From Hyphomicrobium_A sp964493785 (GTDB lineage: Bacteria > Pseudomonadota > Alphaproteobacteria > Rhizobiales > Hyphomicrobiaceae): a stretch of DNA of 64,000 nucleotides. Below are positions 52,664 to 62,067 of the stretch, one piece after another. The notes below the pieces were generated by a model. That model worked only from the letters and a program-made list of their open reading frames with translations. It was not told the origin of the DNA and did not search any database. Every line of letters starts with the position of its first letter. Position 1 is the stretch's first letter. Both the position numbers and the translations under genes were made by a program. The stretch lies in the NCBI GenBank assembly GCA_964493785.1, contig CAZBPM010000001.1, forward strand, positions 248,001 through 312,000, given 5' to 3'.

Positions 52664-52756
52664 AGGGGCTGACAGGCGCGGGCACCACTTTCACCAGCCT
52701 GTCACCAATGCCATATACCGGGCGCTTTCGTTTTCCAGCCCCAACGTCCCCAGGAC

Positions 52757-53905
52757 ATGCCTTCAATGCTCGACAAGCTGCCCGCCGACATCCGCACGCC
52801 TGCCTACGTCCTCGACGTTGCGGCGCTGAAGCGTAACCTAGCGACCGTCACGCGCATCCGGCGCGAGGCGGGCTGCAAGGTGCTGCTGGCGACGAAAGCG
52901 TGGGCGATGCCGGCGGCGTTTCCGCTGATGCGCGACGTGCTCGACGGGTCGACGGCGAGCGGCGAGTTCGAGGCGCGGCTTGGCCGGGAGGATTTCGGCA
53001 AGGAGGTCCACGTCTATGCGCCGGCGTACTCGCCGGGCGAAGTGGAGCGCATCACCGCCTATTCCGACCACATCTATTTCAATTCGCCGGAGCAGATCGC
53101 GCGCTATGGCGGTGTCGCGAAGGCAGCAGGCGCCAAGCTCGGCGTGCGCATCAATCCCGGCTACTCGAATGCGACGCTGGGTGGGGCGCTATACGATCCG
53201 TGCGCGCCGTGCTCTCGCTTCGGCACCGCGCTCGCGCAGATCGACGAGATCCCGTGGGATGACATCGATGTGCTGCACACGCATGCCTTGTGCGAGAGCA
53301 TGGCTGACGGGTCGGTCGGGCTGATCGAGCACGTCGGGCGGACGCTCGCGCCGTACATCCGGCGCGTGAAGGCGGTGAACTTCGGCGGCGGCCACTTCAT
53401 CAACAAGCCGGGCTATGACGTCGACAAGCTGATCGCTGCGATCAAGGCGTTCCGTGCCGAGTTCGGGGTCGATGTCATTCTGGAGCCGGGTGGCGGCATT
53501 GTCGTCGATACGGGCTACCTCGTGTCGAGTGTGATCGGGCTGCACTGGAACGAGCGCGACATTGCCATCCTGGATACGTCGGCAAGCTGCCACATGCCGG
53601 ATGTGCTGGAGGTCCCGTACACACCGGAGGTGGTCGGCGCGTCGAAGGCGGGCGCGCTGGGACACGACTACATTCTCGGCGGCAAGACCTGCATGACGGG
53701 AGACATCATCGGCGAGTATTCGTTCGCCGAGCCGCTTCGGGTCGGCAGCCGCGTGGTGTTCAAGGACATGATGCAATACAGCTTCGTCAAGAACACCACG
53801 TTCAACGGCACGCCGAGGCCGGACCTGGCTATTCTAGACGAGGACGGTAGCTATCGCGTGGTCGCTAGGTTCGGCTACGACGACTTCCGGCACACACTGG
53901 GTTGA
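52757..53905 (+). CDS. nspC: carboxynorspermidine decarboxylase
   Basis: 382 residues, a PLP enzyme of the alanine-racemase-like fold. The PLP Lys is in LLATKAWAM (near residue 47). The blocks NPGYSNATLGGALYDPCAPCSRFG, HTHALCES, LEPGGGIVVDTGYL and the substrate Cys in GKTCMTGDIIGEYSF are as in NspC. It decarboxylates carboxynorspermidine or carboxyspermidine to the triamine. Together with the dehydrogenase upstream it forms the aspartate-semialdehyde route to norspermidine or spermidine. Confidence 0.95.
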   Translation: MPSMLDKLPADIRTPAYVLDVAALKRNLATVTRIRREAGCKVLLATKAWAMPAAFPLMRDVLDGSTASGEFEARLGREDFGKEVHVYAPAYSPGEVERITAYSDHIYFNSPEQIARYGGVAKAAGAKLGVRINPGYSNATLGGALYDPCAPCSRFGTALAQIDEIPWDDIDVLHTHALCESMADGSVGLIEHVGRTLAPYIRRVKAVNFGGGHFINKPGYDVDKLIAAIKAFRAEFGVDVILEPGGGIVVDTGYLVSSVIGLHWNERDIAILDTSASCHMPDVLEVPYTPEVVGASKAGALGHDYILGGKTCMTGDIIGEYSFAEPLRVGSRVVFKDMMQYSFVKNTTFNGTPRPDLAILDEDGSYRVVARFGYDDFRHTLG

Positions 53906-53917
53906 GCGCGGCGGCGC

Positions 53918-54340
53918 TTAGCGCTGCGCCGTCTCATCAGATAGGAGCCGGTAGAAGGCGGACGTACGGGCAGCGTCGTGATACTGCTCGGCGCGGAGGA
54001 TCCTGCCATCGCGGAATGTGGTGACCTGCCGATAGGCGCCGCTCAGAACGTGGCCGGTTCCCTTGTGCCGCACGTAAAACTCGATGCGCGCATGGCCGAT
54101 GCCGTCGCGCAGCCGGAATTGCTCCAGAACCGAGGCGCTTTCCATAGTCTGGGCGATTGCTTCGACAAACGAGCGGAATACAGGCTTGCCGACGATGACG
54201 AGCGGGCTATCGTTTGGGCCACCCACGTTGGACCAGTACGTCAGATCGTCGACGTACTGAGCGAGCAACGTGTCGATGTCGCCGTTGCTCCAGGCTCGGT
54301 AAGCAGCATCCACGACGCTGCGAGCAGCGTGTTCATCCAT
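53918..54340 (-). CDS. SnoaL-like / nuclear transport factor 2 family protein
   Basis: 140 residues of the cone-like NTF2 fold. YRAWSNGDIDTLLAQYVDDLTYWSNVGGPND and GKPVFRSFVEAIAQ near the start and ILRAEQYHDAARTSAFYRLL at the end are typical. Members are small isomerases, hydrolases or ligand binders; no specific role can be assigned. It is convergent with nspC (12-base gap). Confidence 0.85.
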   Translation of the reverse strand: MDEHAARSVVDAAYRAWSNGDIDTLLAQYVDDLTYWSNVGGPNDSPLVIVGKPVFRSFVEAIAQTMESASVLEQFRLRDGIGHARIEFYVRHKGTGHVLSGAYRQVTTFRDGRILRAEQYHDAARTSAFYRLLSDETAQR

Positions 54341-54629
54341 CAGTAGTCTTTGCGCGCGGGGTAGGCCTCATAGCGGACGAGCATAATGGCAACTGCGAGT
54401 GCTTGGGAATACCAAGGGTTGCCGCGATTCATGCTTTCCCGCGGTAAGGGCATTTCAATCACTGCGGCCAAAAGCCTTCGCTGTGGATATCCAGGCGCTG
54501 TCTCAGAATGTTGGAGCCTTGAGGGGTGGATCGGGCCTCCGCGGAAAGAATCGCAGTGCGCTGGTGAGCGCCCACCTTGACCGGCTCGCACCCGGCGTTG
54601 CATGAGGCGACGGTGGCAAGGAGCGCAGC

Positions 54630-56939
54630 ATGGATAAAATCAATCAGCGGATCGCAACCGAGCTTGGCGTCCAGTCACAGCAGGTGGCAGCGGCAGTGGA
54701 GCTTCTCGGCGAGGGCGCGACGGTGCCCTTCATCGCCCGATATCGCAAGGAGAAGACCGGCGGGCTCGATGATACGCAACTGCGCAAGCTGGAGGAGCGG
54801 CTCGGCTATCTGCGCGAGCTGGAGGATCGCCGGGCGAGCGTCCTGAAGACCATCGACGGCCTGGGCAAGCTCTCGCCCGAGTTGCGCAGAGCGGTCGAGG
54901 GCGCTGGGACGAAAATTGAGCTGGAGGACATTTACGCCCCGTTCAAGCCGAAGCGGCGCACGAAGGCGCAGATCGCACGCGAGGCCGGGCTCGAACCGCT
55001 TAGCGTAGCGCTGCTGAACAACCCATCTCTCGATCCGGAGGCTGAGGCGGCGAAGTTCGTCGACGCCGAGAAAGGCGTTGCCGACGCTAAGGCGGCCCTC
55101 GACGGGGCGCGTCACATCCTGATCGAGCAGATCGCGGAAACGCCGGCGGTCGTCGGTGGCCTGCGCGAGTGGCTGTGGAGCGAGGGCGAGCTCAAGTCGG
55201 TGGTTCGCAAGGGCAAGAACGAGGAAGGCGCCAAGTTCGCCGACTACTTCGCGTTCGGTCAGCGCGTGAAGGACATCCCCTCGCATCGGGCGCTGGCGAT
55301 GCTGCGCGGGCTCAACGAGGGGTTCTTACAGCTCGATCTCGACGTGGCGCATGACGAGGGTAAGCCGCACCCGGCCGAAGGGCGCATCAGGACTACCTTC
55401 GGCGTGGCCGATCGTGGCCGTCCGGCCGATACGTGGCTGGGCGAGACCGTGCACAAGGCATGGGCGGACAAGCTTTCCGGATCTCTGCAGACGGGGTTGC
55501 TCGCGCGTATGAAAGAGCGCGCGGACGCGGAGGCAATCGGGGTGTTCTCGAGCAACCTCAAAGACCTTCTGCTCGCCGCGCCCGCCGGGCCGCGCACGAC
55601 GATGGGGCTCGATCCTGGCATCCGCACGGGCGTGAAGGTTGCTGTTGTCGACTCGACCGGTAAAGTCGTTGCCACGACGACGATCTATCCGCATGAGCCG
55701 CGGCGCGACTGGAACGGGTCTCTGGCGACGCTTGCGGCACTGTGCAAGCAGCACAAGGTGGACATCGTCAGTGTCGGTAACGGGACAGGCGGGCGCGAGA
55801 CCGACAAGCTCGTTGGCGAGCTGATGGCGAAGATGCCGGAGCTGAAGCTGACGAAGGCGATGGTGTCGGAAGCGGGCGCGTCGGTCTATTCGGCGTCGGA
55901 GCTGGCGGCGAAGGAGTTTCCCGACCTCGACGTCAGCCTGCGCGGCGCGGTGTCGATCGCACGGCGACTGCAGGATCCATTGGCTGAGTTGGTCAAGATC
56001 GAGCCTAAGGCGATCGGGGTCGGGCAATATCAGCACGACGTGGATCAATCGGGTCTGGCACGCTCGCTCGATGCGGTGGTGGAGGATTGCGTCAACTCGG
56101 TCGGCGTGGACGTGAACACGGCGTCGGCGCCGTTGCTGTCGCGCGTGGCGGGGCTCAATCAGACGCTGGCTTCCAACATTGTCGCCTTCCGGGACGAGAA
56201 CGGAGCCTTCAAGACGCGGACGGCGCTGAAGAAGGTGCCGCGGCTCGGGGCCAAGGCGTTCGAGCAGGCCGCGGGCTTCCTGCGAATCATGAACGGCACC
56301 AATCCGCTCGATGCGTCTGCGGTTCATCCGGAAGCCTATGCGGTGGTGGAGAAGATCGCCGATTCAACCAAGCGGCCGCTGAAGTCGATAATCGGAGATC
56401 GCGCGTTTCTGAAGTCGCTGAAGCCGGCGCAGTTTGCGGATGCCGAATTCGGTATTCCGACGGTGACGGACATCCTCGCGGAGCTGGAGAAGCCGGGACG
56501 CGATCCGCGGCCTGAGTTCAAGACCGCGACATTCCAGGAGGGTGTCGACAGCATCGGCGACCTGAAGCCGGGGATGCAGCTGGAGGGAGTTGTCACCAAC
56601 GTGGCTGCATTCGGTGCGTTCGTCGACATCGGGGTGCATCAGGACGGGCTGGTGCACGTGTCGGAGCTGGCCGACCGGTTCGTCAAGGATCCGCGCGAGG
56701 TGGTGAAGGCCGGCGACGTGGTGAAGGTGCGCGTGAAAGAGGTGGATGTTCCACGCAAGCGCATAGCGCTGACGATGAAGTCGGGAGCGATCCAGCCGGG
56801 CATGGAGATGGGCGGGCGCGGTCCTGCCCAGGCTTCGGCCGCGCGCAGCAGTGCGTCGCCGCCGCGGCAGTCGGCACAGCCGGCGGCCGAGAGTGCGCTT
56901 GCCGCCGCGCTTCGGCGTGCGCAGGAGAAGGGGCATTAG
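54630..56939 (+). CDS. tex: Tex family RNA-binding transcription accessory protein
   Basis: 769 residues. The helical N-terminal part begins INQRIATELGVQSQQVAAAVELL and FIARYRKEKTGGLDD, which are universal Tex blocks. The YqgF-like domain starts with TMGLDPGIRTGVKVAVVD near residue 323, helix-hairpin-helix segments follow (near 490-560), and the S1 RNA-binding domain reads GMQLEGVVTNVAAFGAFVDIGVHQDGLVHVSEL near 646. The C-terminus is a Ser/Ala-rich tail. Tex binds nucleic acids and acts at the transcribing ribosome-RNA polymerase complex. Confidence 0.97.
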   Translation: MDKINQRIATELGVQSQQVAAAVELLGEGATVPFIARYRKEKTGGLDDTQLRKLEERLGYLRELEDRRASVLKTIDGLGKLSPELRRAVEGAGTKIELEDIYAPFKPKRRTKAQIAREAGLEPLSVALLNNPSLDPEAEAAKFVDAEKGVADAKAALDGARHILIEQIAETPAVVGGLREWLWSEGELKSVVRKGKNEEGAKFADYFAFGQRVKDIPSHRALAMLRGLNEGFLQLDLDVAHDEGKPHPAEGRIRTTFGVADRGRPADTWLGETVHKAWADKLSGSLQTGLLARMKERADAEAIGVFSSNLKDLLLAAPAGPRTTMGLDPGIRTGVKVAVVDSTGKVVATTTIYPHEPRRDWNGSLATLAALCKQHKVDIVSVGNGTGGRETDKLVGELMAKMPELKLTKAMVSEAGASVYSASELAAKEFPDLDVSLRGAVSIARRLQDPLAELVKIEPKAIGVGQYQHDVDQSGLARSLDAVVEDCVNSVGVDVNTASAPLLSRVAGLNQTLASNIVAFRDENGAFKTRTALKKVPRLGAKAFEQAAGFLRIMNGTNPLDASAVHPEAYAVVEKIADSTKRPLKSIIGDRAFLKSLKPAQFADAEFGIPTVTDILAELEKPGRDPRPEFKTATFQEGVDSIGDLKPGMQLEGVVTNVAAFGAFVDIGVHQDGLVHVSELADRFVKDPREVVKAGDVVKVRVKEVDVPRKRIALTMKSGAIQPGMEMGGRGPAQASAARSSASPPRQSAQPAAESALAAALRRAQEKGH

Positions 56940-56950
56940 GCCGTAGAGCT

Positions 56951-56976
56951 CCGGTGGCAGCGTCGGCTGCTACCGG
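56951..56976 (+). terminator. hairpin after tex
   Basis: 11-bp stem with one G-T pair (CCGGTGGCAGC with GCTGCTACCGG) and a 4-base loop, 11 bases after the stop codon; no T-run. Confidence 0.45.
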
Positions 56977-57011
56977 CCGCTCAGGCGCTATTCTCGAGTG
57001 TTCGATTTGAT

Positions 57012-57085
57012 TGGCTGGGGGACTAGGATTCGAACCTAGACAGGCAGAGTCAGAGTCTGCAGTCCTACCATTAGACGATCCCCCA
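57012..57085 (-). tRNA. tRNA-Gln (anticodon CUG), CCA encoded
   Basis: On the minus strand the acceptor TGGGGGA pairs with TCCCCCA, then discriminator G and encoded CCA. The D arm holds TAATGGTAGGA, the anticodon stem is GCAGA/TCTGC with loop CTCTGAC (anticodon CTG), and the T arm is CTAGG-TTCGAAT-CCTAG. A UGGGG start and CUG anticodon identify glutamine. It is a single tRNA with no sign of an integrated element at its 3' end. Confidence 0.97.
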
Positions 57086-57206
57086 ATGCCGGGATCTACG
57101 GTGGGCTGGCCACCGGAGCGGCGCATATAACAGGTGGGCCCACCGGCTGCAACCCGTCATACGCGGGCAGCTCGTTCCGGGCGCCTGTGCCGCTACCAGC
57201 ATCACG

Positions 57207-58046
57207 CTAAGGCGGGCCAGTGGACTGCCCTTTTGCCGGGGCTCCTTCGGTGGCTTGGGTCGGCGAGACGCCCAGCAACTCGGGCCGGTACTCGAAGTGC
57301 ATGGTGTCGTAATGATACCAGCGGCCGCCCCAGACGAAGCCGTGCTTTTCGAAGATGCGGACGATCTCCATTGGGATGTCGTTTTTGAACGTGATGCGGG
57401 CGCTGGGGGCAGGCGCCGCATCGCGCCAGTAGTGGGCGCGCTTCAGGGCGATGTCGATGGCAATGCCATGGCCGTGTGCCGAGACGCGGTTGGTGCCGGC
57501 GATCACGCGGCAGTTATAGGTGCCGGCTGACGGCACGAGATAGACGTCGAACGATGACGGCAGTTCATCCAGTTCGCTGCTCACGGCGGCGAGCGCGGCA
57601 GCAGCGCCGTTCTCGCGGTTGAAGGCGAGACGTTGCTTTCCCCGTTTGGGAAGCCAGTCTACCCGCGCGAGCTTATTCTCGACCCCGTCCTTGCGGCAAT
57701 CGCCGTAGATCTTGTCGAAGAACGCCTGATTGCGGGCGCGGCCCGGATCGATGTTCTCGACCGGTGGAACAGCTTGTGCGCCGGCGGGATAGGGGATGTC
57801 GAACATGTCGGCGACGTCGGGCTGGTTCAGCCATTGCTCGAAGGGCTTCTTGCCCTTGCCGTCGTCGAGAGGGGTGCGCGTTCCATCGCGCCAAATAAGG
57901 TCATTGCCCTCGATGCGGTCGAGGTGCTCGGGGTAAGCGGCGAGGAGGCGGTGCTGATCCGTTTCGCTCAGGGCGTCGCCGAGTGTCGGCCCGGCAAATG
58001 AGAGTGTCGCAGCAACAAGAACCGCTGTGTGCACAAGGCGATGCAT
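57207..58046 (-). CDS. exported M15-family peptidase-like protein
   Basis: 279 residues with a signal peptide (about 1-23, LVAATLSFAGPTLG). The C-terminal half carries the M15 zinc motifs SAHGHGIAIDI and DTMHFEYR, and the segment FVWGGRWYHYDTMHFEY is the usual end of this peptidase group. Members trim peptidoglycan peptides in the periplasm. The N-terminal half (DLIWRDGTRTPLDDGKGKK) is a family-specific region. It is convergent with the tRNA side and divergent from the Ppx/GppA gene. Confidence 0.88.
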   Translation of the reverse strand: MHRLVHTAVLVAATLSFAGPTLGDALSETDQHRLLAAYPEHLDRIEGNDLIWRDGTRTPLDDGKGKKPFEQWLNQPDVADMFDIPYPAGAQAVPPVENIDPGRARNQAFFDKIYGDCRKDGVENKLARVDWLPKRGKQRLAFNRENGAAAALAAVSSELDELPSSFDVYLVPSAGTYNCRVIAGTNRVSAHGHGIAIDIALKRAHYWRDAAPAPSARITFKNDIPMEIVRIFEKHGFVWGGRWYHYDTMHFEYRPELLGVSPTQATEGAPAKGQSTGPP

Positions 58047-58222
58047 CGATTAAGTCAAATTCAGCTACAGAAGCAGCACGATAGCACGTTTCTCCCACTG
58101 GAGCTTTACGGGGCGGCGATTGCTGCTAGACTGGCGGCAAGTGTCATCCAGAAGACGCCTGATGACGCGGTTTATCCACAACTCGTGGGCGGCCGAATGC
58201 CAGGCGCTGGAGATTTTGGACT

Positions 58223-59419
58223 GTGCAGGGCTATCCCGACGAGGGCGGCGCAAGCGAAGCGCCTGCGGCCACGGCCAGTAGCGGCGGATTTCCGGCCGCG
58301 GTGAGCGCTCATCTATCTTCCGACGGTCAGAACAGTAGCCAAGCCGAAGGGTCTTCGTTCGCGAGGCAGCCCGAGCGCGACGTGCGCAGCGATCCCGTCT
58401 ACGGCGCGCTGGATCTGGGTACGAACAACTGCCGGCTGCTGCTGGCTCGCCCGTCCCGGCGCGGCTTCCGCGTCGTCGATGCTTTCTCGCGGATCATTCG
58501 GCTCGGCGAGGGCGTCAGCCAATCAGGGCGTCTGTCGGAGCCGGCGATGAGCCGTACGCTCGACGCGCTCAAGGTCTGCGCGGCCAAGCTCGGGCGCGCT
58601 AAGGTGCAGCGCTCGCGGCTGGTGGCAACGGAAGCTTGCCGCATTGCCGAGAACGGGCCGGAGTTCCTCGCGCGCGTGCGGGATAAAGTCGGGCTCGATA
58701 TCGAGATACTCACGCGCGAGGTGGAGGCACGCCTTGCCGTGTCTGGCTCGGCGGCGCTGATCGATCCCAGTTGCGATTACGTGCTCGTGTTCGACATCGG
58801 CGGCGGCTCGTCGGAGCTGGTCCTGCTCGACCTCGCTCGCAAAGCCCGGCATCGCGACCGCCGGATGGCCGGCCGCGTCGATGCACAGCAATGCATGGTG
58901 GCGTGGACATCGCTGCCCGTCGGCGTGGTTACGCTGGCAGAGCGGTTCGGCGGTCGGCAAGTGACGACGGACCACTTCGAGGCGATGGTGGCGGAGACGC
59001 AGCGGCTGCTTGCGGATTTCGAGAAGCACCACGGCGTGGCGGCCCGGCTTGCCGGGCGGCGCATGCACATGCTCGGGACGTCGGGCACGGTGACGACCGT
59101 CGCGGGTATCCAGCTTGGCCTCAAGCGTTACGACCGCAATCGTGTCGATGGCTGCTGGCTCGATGTGGGCGACGTGCGCGGCGTTACTGCCGATCTTCTT
59201 GGCCGCAGTTACGAGCAGCGCATTGCCGAGCCGTGCATTGGGCGCGATCGTGCGGATCTGGTATTGGCTGGCTGCGCGATCCTCGAGGCGATCCTGCGCA
59301 TGTGGCCATGCGAGAGGTTGCGCGTTGCCGATCGTGGGCTGCGCGAAGGCATACTGACAACGCTGATGCTGGAGGACGGCGTGTTTGCTCCAGCGCGCCG
59401 CCGCCGTCGTCCGGTTTGA
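58223..59419 (+). CDS. Ppx/GppA family phosphatase
   Basis: 398 residues, GTG start at 58223. A polar, probably disordered extension of about 57 residues comes before the ASKHA fold, which has phosphate loop 1 in GALDLGTNNCRLLLARP and loop 2 in FDIGGGSSELVLLDL, plus GTSGTVTTVAGIQ. The catalytic Glu in TEACRIAENG is present. The family acts on polyphosphate or pppGpp. The C-terminal regulatory domain of long Ppx proteins is missing, which is the normal short alphaproteobacterial form. It is cotranscribed with rlmE 10 bases downstream, a pairing seen in related genomes. Confidence 0.92.
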   Translation: MQGYPDEGGASEAPAATASSGGFPAAVSAHLSSDGQNSSQAEGSSFARQPERDVRSDPVYGALDLGTNNCRLLLARPSRRGFRVVDAFSRIIRLGEGVSQSGRLSEPAMSRTLDALKVCAAKLGRAKVQRSRLVATEACRIAENGPEFLARVRDKVGLDIEILTREVEARLAVSGSAALIDPSCDYVLVFDIGGGSSELVLLDLARKARHRDRRMAGRVDAQQCMVAWTSLPVGVVTLAERFGGRQVTTDHFEAMVAETQRLLADFEKHHGVAARLAGRRMHMLGTSGTVTTVAGIQLGLKRYDRNRVDGCWLDVGDVRGVTADLLGRSYEQRIAEPCIGRDRADLVLAGCAILEAILRMWPCERLRVADRGLREGILTTLMLEDGVFAPARRRRRPV

Positions 59420-59429
59420 GGCTGGAGAA

Positions 59430-60140
59430 ATGACAGAAAAACGCAGCGGCACGCAAAAAGGCCCGGGCGGCGGGCAACGGCAGATGCGTGTGCGGCTGAA
59501 GACGGCACGCAAGCATCGCGCTTCATCGCAGCGCTGGCTGGAGCGGCAGCTAAACGATCCTTACGTGGCGGCGTCGAAGCGCGAGGGCATGCGGTCGCGG
59601 GCGGCGTACAAGCTCAAGGAAATCGACGACAAGCATAAGTTCCTGAAGGCTGGAGCGGCCGTCGTCGATCTCGGGGCTGCGCCCGGGGGCTGGAGCCAGA
59701 TCGCTGCCGAGCGGGTGCAATCGATTGCGGGCAAGGGGCAGGTGGTCGCCATCGACTATCTCGACATGGAGGCGCTGCCCGGCGTGCATGCGCTGAAGCT
59801 CGATTTCACCGAGGAAGGCGCTGAGGACACCTTGAAGTCGCTGCTGCGCGATGGGCATGCGGACGTGGTGCTTTCGGACATGGCCGCGCCGACGACGGGC
59901 CACACGAGCACCGACCATCTTCGCATCATGGGACTGGCCGAGGCGGCGGGGGCGTTTGCCTGCGACGTGCTGCGGCCGGGCGGGGCTTTTCTCGCCAAGG
60001 TGTTCCAGGGCGGTACCGAGCGGGAACTGCTCGTGATGCTGAAGAAGCGCTTCACCAAGGTCCAGCACGTCAAGCCGCCTGCCAGCAGGTCCGATTCCGC
60101 CGAGCTTTACGTGCTGGCTACGGGGTTCCGTCCGGAATAG
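59430..60140 (+). CDS. rlmE: 23S rRNA 2'-O-methyltransferase (RrmJ/FtsJ)
   Basis: 236 residues from ATG 59430 (GGAG just upstream). The N-terminal extension is basic (KTARKHRASSQRWLERQ). The catalytic tetrad appears as Lys in RAAYKLKEID, Asp in VVLSDMAAP, Lys in FLAKVFQGG and Glu in SAELY; the SAM motif is VVDLGAAPGGWSQIA. It methylates U2552 of the peptidyl-transferase A-loop in the assembling large subunit. Confidence 0.96.
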   Translation: MTEKRSGTQKGPGGGQRQMRVRLKTARKHRASSQRWLERQLNDPYVAASKREGMRSRAAYKLKEIDDKHKFLKAGAAVVDLGAAPGGWSQIAAERVQSIAGKGQVVAIDYLDMEALPGVHALKLDFTEEGAEDTLKSLLRDGHADVVLSDMAAPTTGHTSTDHLRIMGLAEAAGAFACDVLRPGGAFLAKVFQGGTERELLVMLKKRFTKVQHVKPPASRSDSAELYVLATGFRPE

Positions 60141-60143
60141 CGC

Positions 60144-61151
60144 TCAGGGTGCCGCCGGCACGAGCGCCGACAACGATTTCACCAGCTCGGCGTTGAAACG
60201 TGCAGGATTTTCCACTTGCGGCGAGTGGCCGAGGTCGGGAAATGTGACGAGTGTCGAGCCCTTGATGCGCGCTGCCACCTCCGGCGCGAGCGCGGCGTAG
60301 TTGCCGAGCGCTTTGGCTGCTTCCGGCGGAGCCCGGTTACGCCCGATGGCGGTGGTGTCCTTCAGCCCGATCAGCAGTAGCGTCGGCACCTTCAACTGGT
60401 CGACCTCGTAAATCACGGGCTGGGAGAGGACCATGTCGGAGGTGAGCGCCTGGCTCCAGGCGACGAGGTCGCCATCCTTGCCTGCGTACATGGACGCCAG
60501 CATGTCGACCCAGCGATCGTACTCCGGCTTCCATTGGCCGCTGAAATATACCGTCTGCTGGTACTTCTTGATGGTCTCGGCGGTGGTCTTCTTCTCGCCG
60601 GCATAGAGCTCGTCGATGGTGATCAGGGGGACGCCCTTGGCTTTCCAGTCCTCCAGGCCAATGGGATTGACGAGTACGAGCGCGGCGGTGCTACCCGGAT
60701 ACATCAGCGCATAGCGGATACCCAGCATGCCGCCCATCGAGTGGCCGATGACGATCGGCTTGTCGATGCCGAGCTTGGCGAGCAGGGCGTGGGTGTTCGA
60801 AGCAAGCTGGTGCAGGCTGTACTGGTAGGCGCGCGGTTTTGCCGAGCGGCAGAAGCCGACCTGGTCGGGAATCACGATGCGATAGCCAGTATTCGAAAGT
60901 GCGCCAGCGACGCTCTCCCAGGTCGCGCCGCAGAAGTTCTTGCCGTGCAGGAGCACGACCGTCCGCCCGTTCGGTTTCTGCGGGGCAATGTCCATGTAAT
61001 CCATCCAGAGCGCCTGGCCCTGGGAGCTGAAATCATATCGCTCGACCGGGTAGGGGTATTTGAAGCCGGCGAGATAGGGGTCACCGTGCGCGGGGCCGAG
61101 CAGTGCGGCGAGCCCAAGCAGGGCGGCGAGGGCGCGGATTGTGATGGGCAT
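60144..61151 (-). CDS. exported alpha/beta hydrolase
   Basis: 335 residues with a signal peptide (about 1-23, ALAALLGLAALLGPAHG). The fold is complete: oxyanion loop VVLLHGKNFCGATW, nucleophile VIGHSMGGMLGIRYALMYP, acid region LLIGLKDTTAIGR and catalytic His in DLGHSPQVENP. Similar periplasmic hydrolases act on esters or lactones; the substrate is not known. It is convergent with rlmE (3-base gap). Confidence 0.88.
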   Translation of the reverse strand: MPITIRALAALLGLAALLGPAHGDPYLAGFKYPYPVERYDFSSQGQALWMDYMDIAPQKPNGRTVVLLHGKNFCGATWESVAGALSNTGYRIVIPDQVGFCRSAKPRAYQYSLHQLASNTHALLAKLGIDKPIVIGHSMGGMLGIRYALMYPGSTAALVLVNPIGLEDWKAKGVPLITIDELYAGEKKTTAETIKKYQQTVYFSGQWKPEYDRWVDMLASMYAGKDGDLVAWSQALTSDMVLSQPVIYEVDQLKVPTLLLIGLKDTTAIGRNRAPPEAAKALGNYAALAPEVAARIKGSTLVTFPDLGHSPQVENPARFNAELVKSLSALVPAAP

Positions 61152-61559
61152 CTGAACTCACGGCTGAAGGATCGGAAGCGGGACGGGCGATGCCGCAACG
61201 GCAGGCTGCTCAGGACTTGGGGCTCTCCGATGGCGGTCGCAAGAGCGAAGATCCTGGCGCAAATCCATGCTCCAGGCCGCCGATACAGCCCGCGTGCATA
61301 TGGCGGCGGCGAGGATATCGGAGCTTGCCACCAGCCATGATGGCCGGGGTCGAGTGTGTTCGCTCGCATTTGCGCTGCCACGGCCTGCGGCAGATGGGAT
61401 CGATGTCACGCAGGGAACATGCACGCGCTCCGTCGGTCTTTAACCAACCACGGACGCCCGCGAATTGTTCGATGGATTTCATCGGTGCACAAGCCAAGAG
61501 CTTAAGGACTCCGTCATGCGAACGAGCTACAATGCTGACTGCATAAGAGGGCCGACGGT
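61152..61559. other. 408-bp intergenic stretch
   Basis: I see no convincing gene, terminator or repeat. Short open frames on both strands lack a binding site and have the Arg/Pro/Ala-rich look of non-coding GC-rich DNA. The stretch separates two divergent genes and must hold their promoters. Confidence 0.5.
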
Positions 61560-62021
61560 ATGACTCGTCCGTGTCTCGTTCGAACCGGTTTGGCGGTCCT
61601 CGCGCTGACGGTCCTTCCTCTTGCGCTCAGTCAGTTGTCGAATGCTCTCGCCGATGAGGCGATGGAGACGTTCGCCGTCGAGCCTTTGCAGGCTGTTTCG
61701 CTGGGCGGTGGCGACGGCGACAGCTTCACGGTCGAGCAGATTTCACGCAGCGACAATTCTGTGACGGTGCTGCTGCAGCCCATGGGCGAGACCTGCGTGT
61801 TCAGATTCCCGGTGCTCGTCGGGCGCAGCGTGCAGCTTCGGGCGGAGACGCCGTCCGGCAGCATGATGTGCAAGGCGACCCTGCAGCCGATAACCGGGGA
61901 TCAGACTGCGAACTTCGGGGCCGAGTGCAGCGAGGCCGAGATCTCCCACGAGCGCAAGTGCCCGCCGGAAAACGACACGGCGTCAGTCGACCAGTCGGTC
62001 GACCATCCGCAAAAGCGATAA
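61560..62021 (+). CDS. exported 153-aa protein of unknown function
   Basis: A signal peptide (about 1-32, VLALTVLPLALSQLSNALA) precedes a secreted domain of about 120 residues. The pattern VEQISRSDNSVTVLLQPMGETCVFRFPVLVGRSVQL suggests beta strands, and four Cys (one each in ETCVF, MMCKA, AECSE and RKCPP) may form two disulfides. No family recognised. The C-terminus is acidic and Asp/Ser-rich. Confidence 0.7.
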   Translation: MTRPCLVRTGLAVLALTVLPLALSQLSNALADEAMETFAVEPLQAVSLGGGDGDSFTVEQISRSDNSVTVLLQPMGETCVFRFPVLVGRSVQLRAETPSGSMMCKATLQPITGDQTANFGAECSEAEISHERKCPPENDTASVDQSVDHPQKR

Positions 62022-62067
62022 TCGTCATTCAGCGAGGGAGAGAGCCGGGCGGCGTATAGCCGGCCGC

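Noticed and set aside
54340..54603. 87-codon frame on the minus strand before the SnoaL-like gene
   Set aside because: No binding site, low-complexity Arg/Pro/Ser-rich text, no family resemblance.
57012..57085. tRNA-Gln as an attachment site of a mobile element
   Set aside because: No integrase gene, no repeat of the tRNA 3' end and no change in gene character on either side.
61210..61546. Overlapping frames of about 95 to 118 codons on both strands in the 408-bp gap
   Set aside because: Neither has a binding site or a plausible protein composition.
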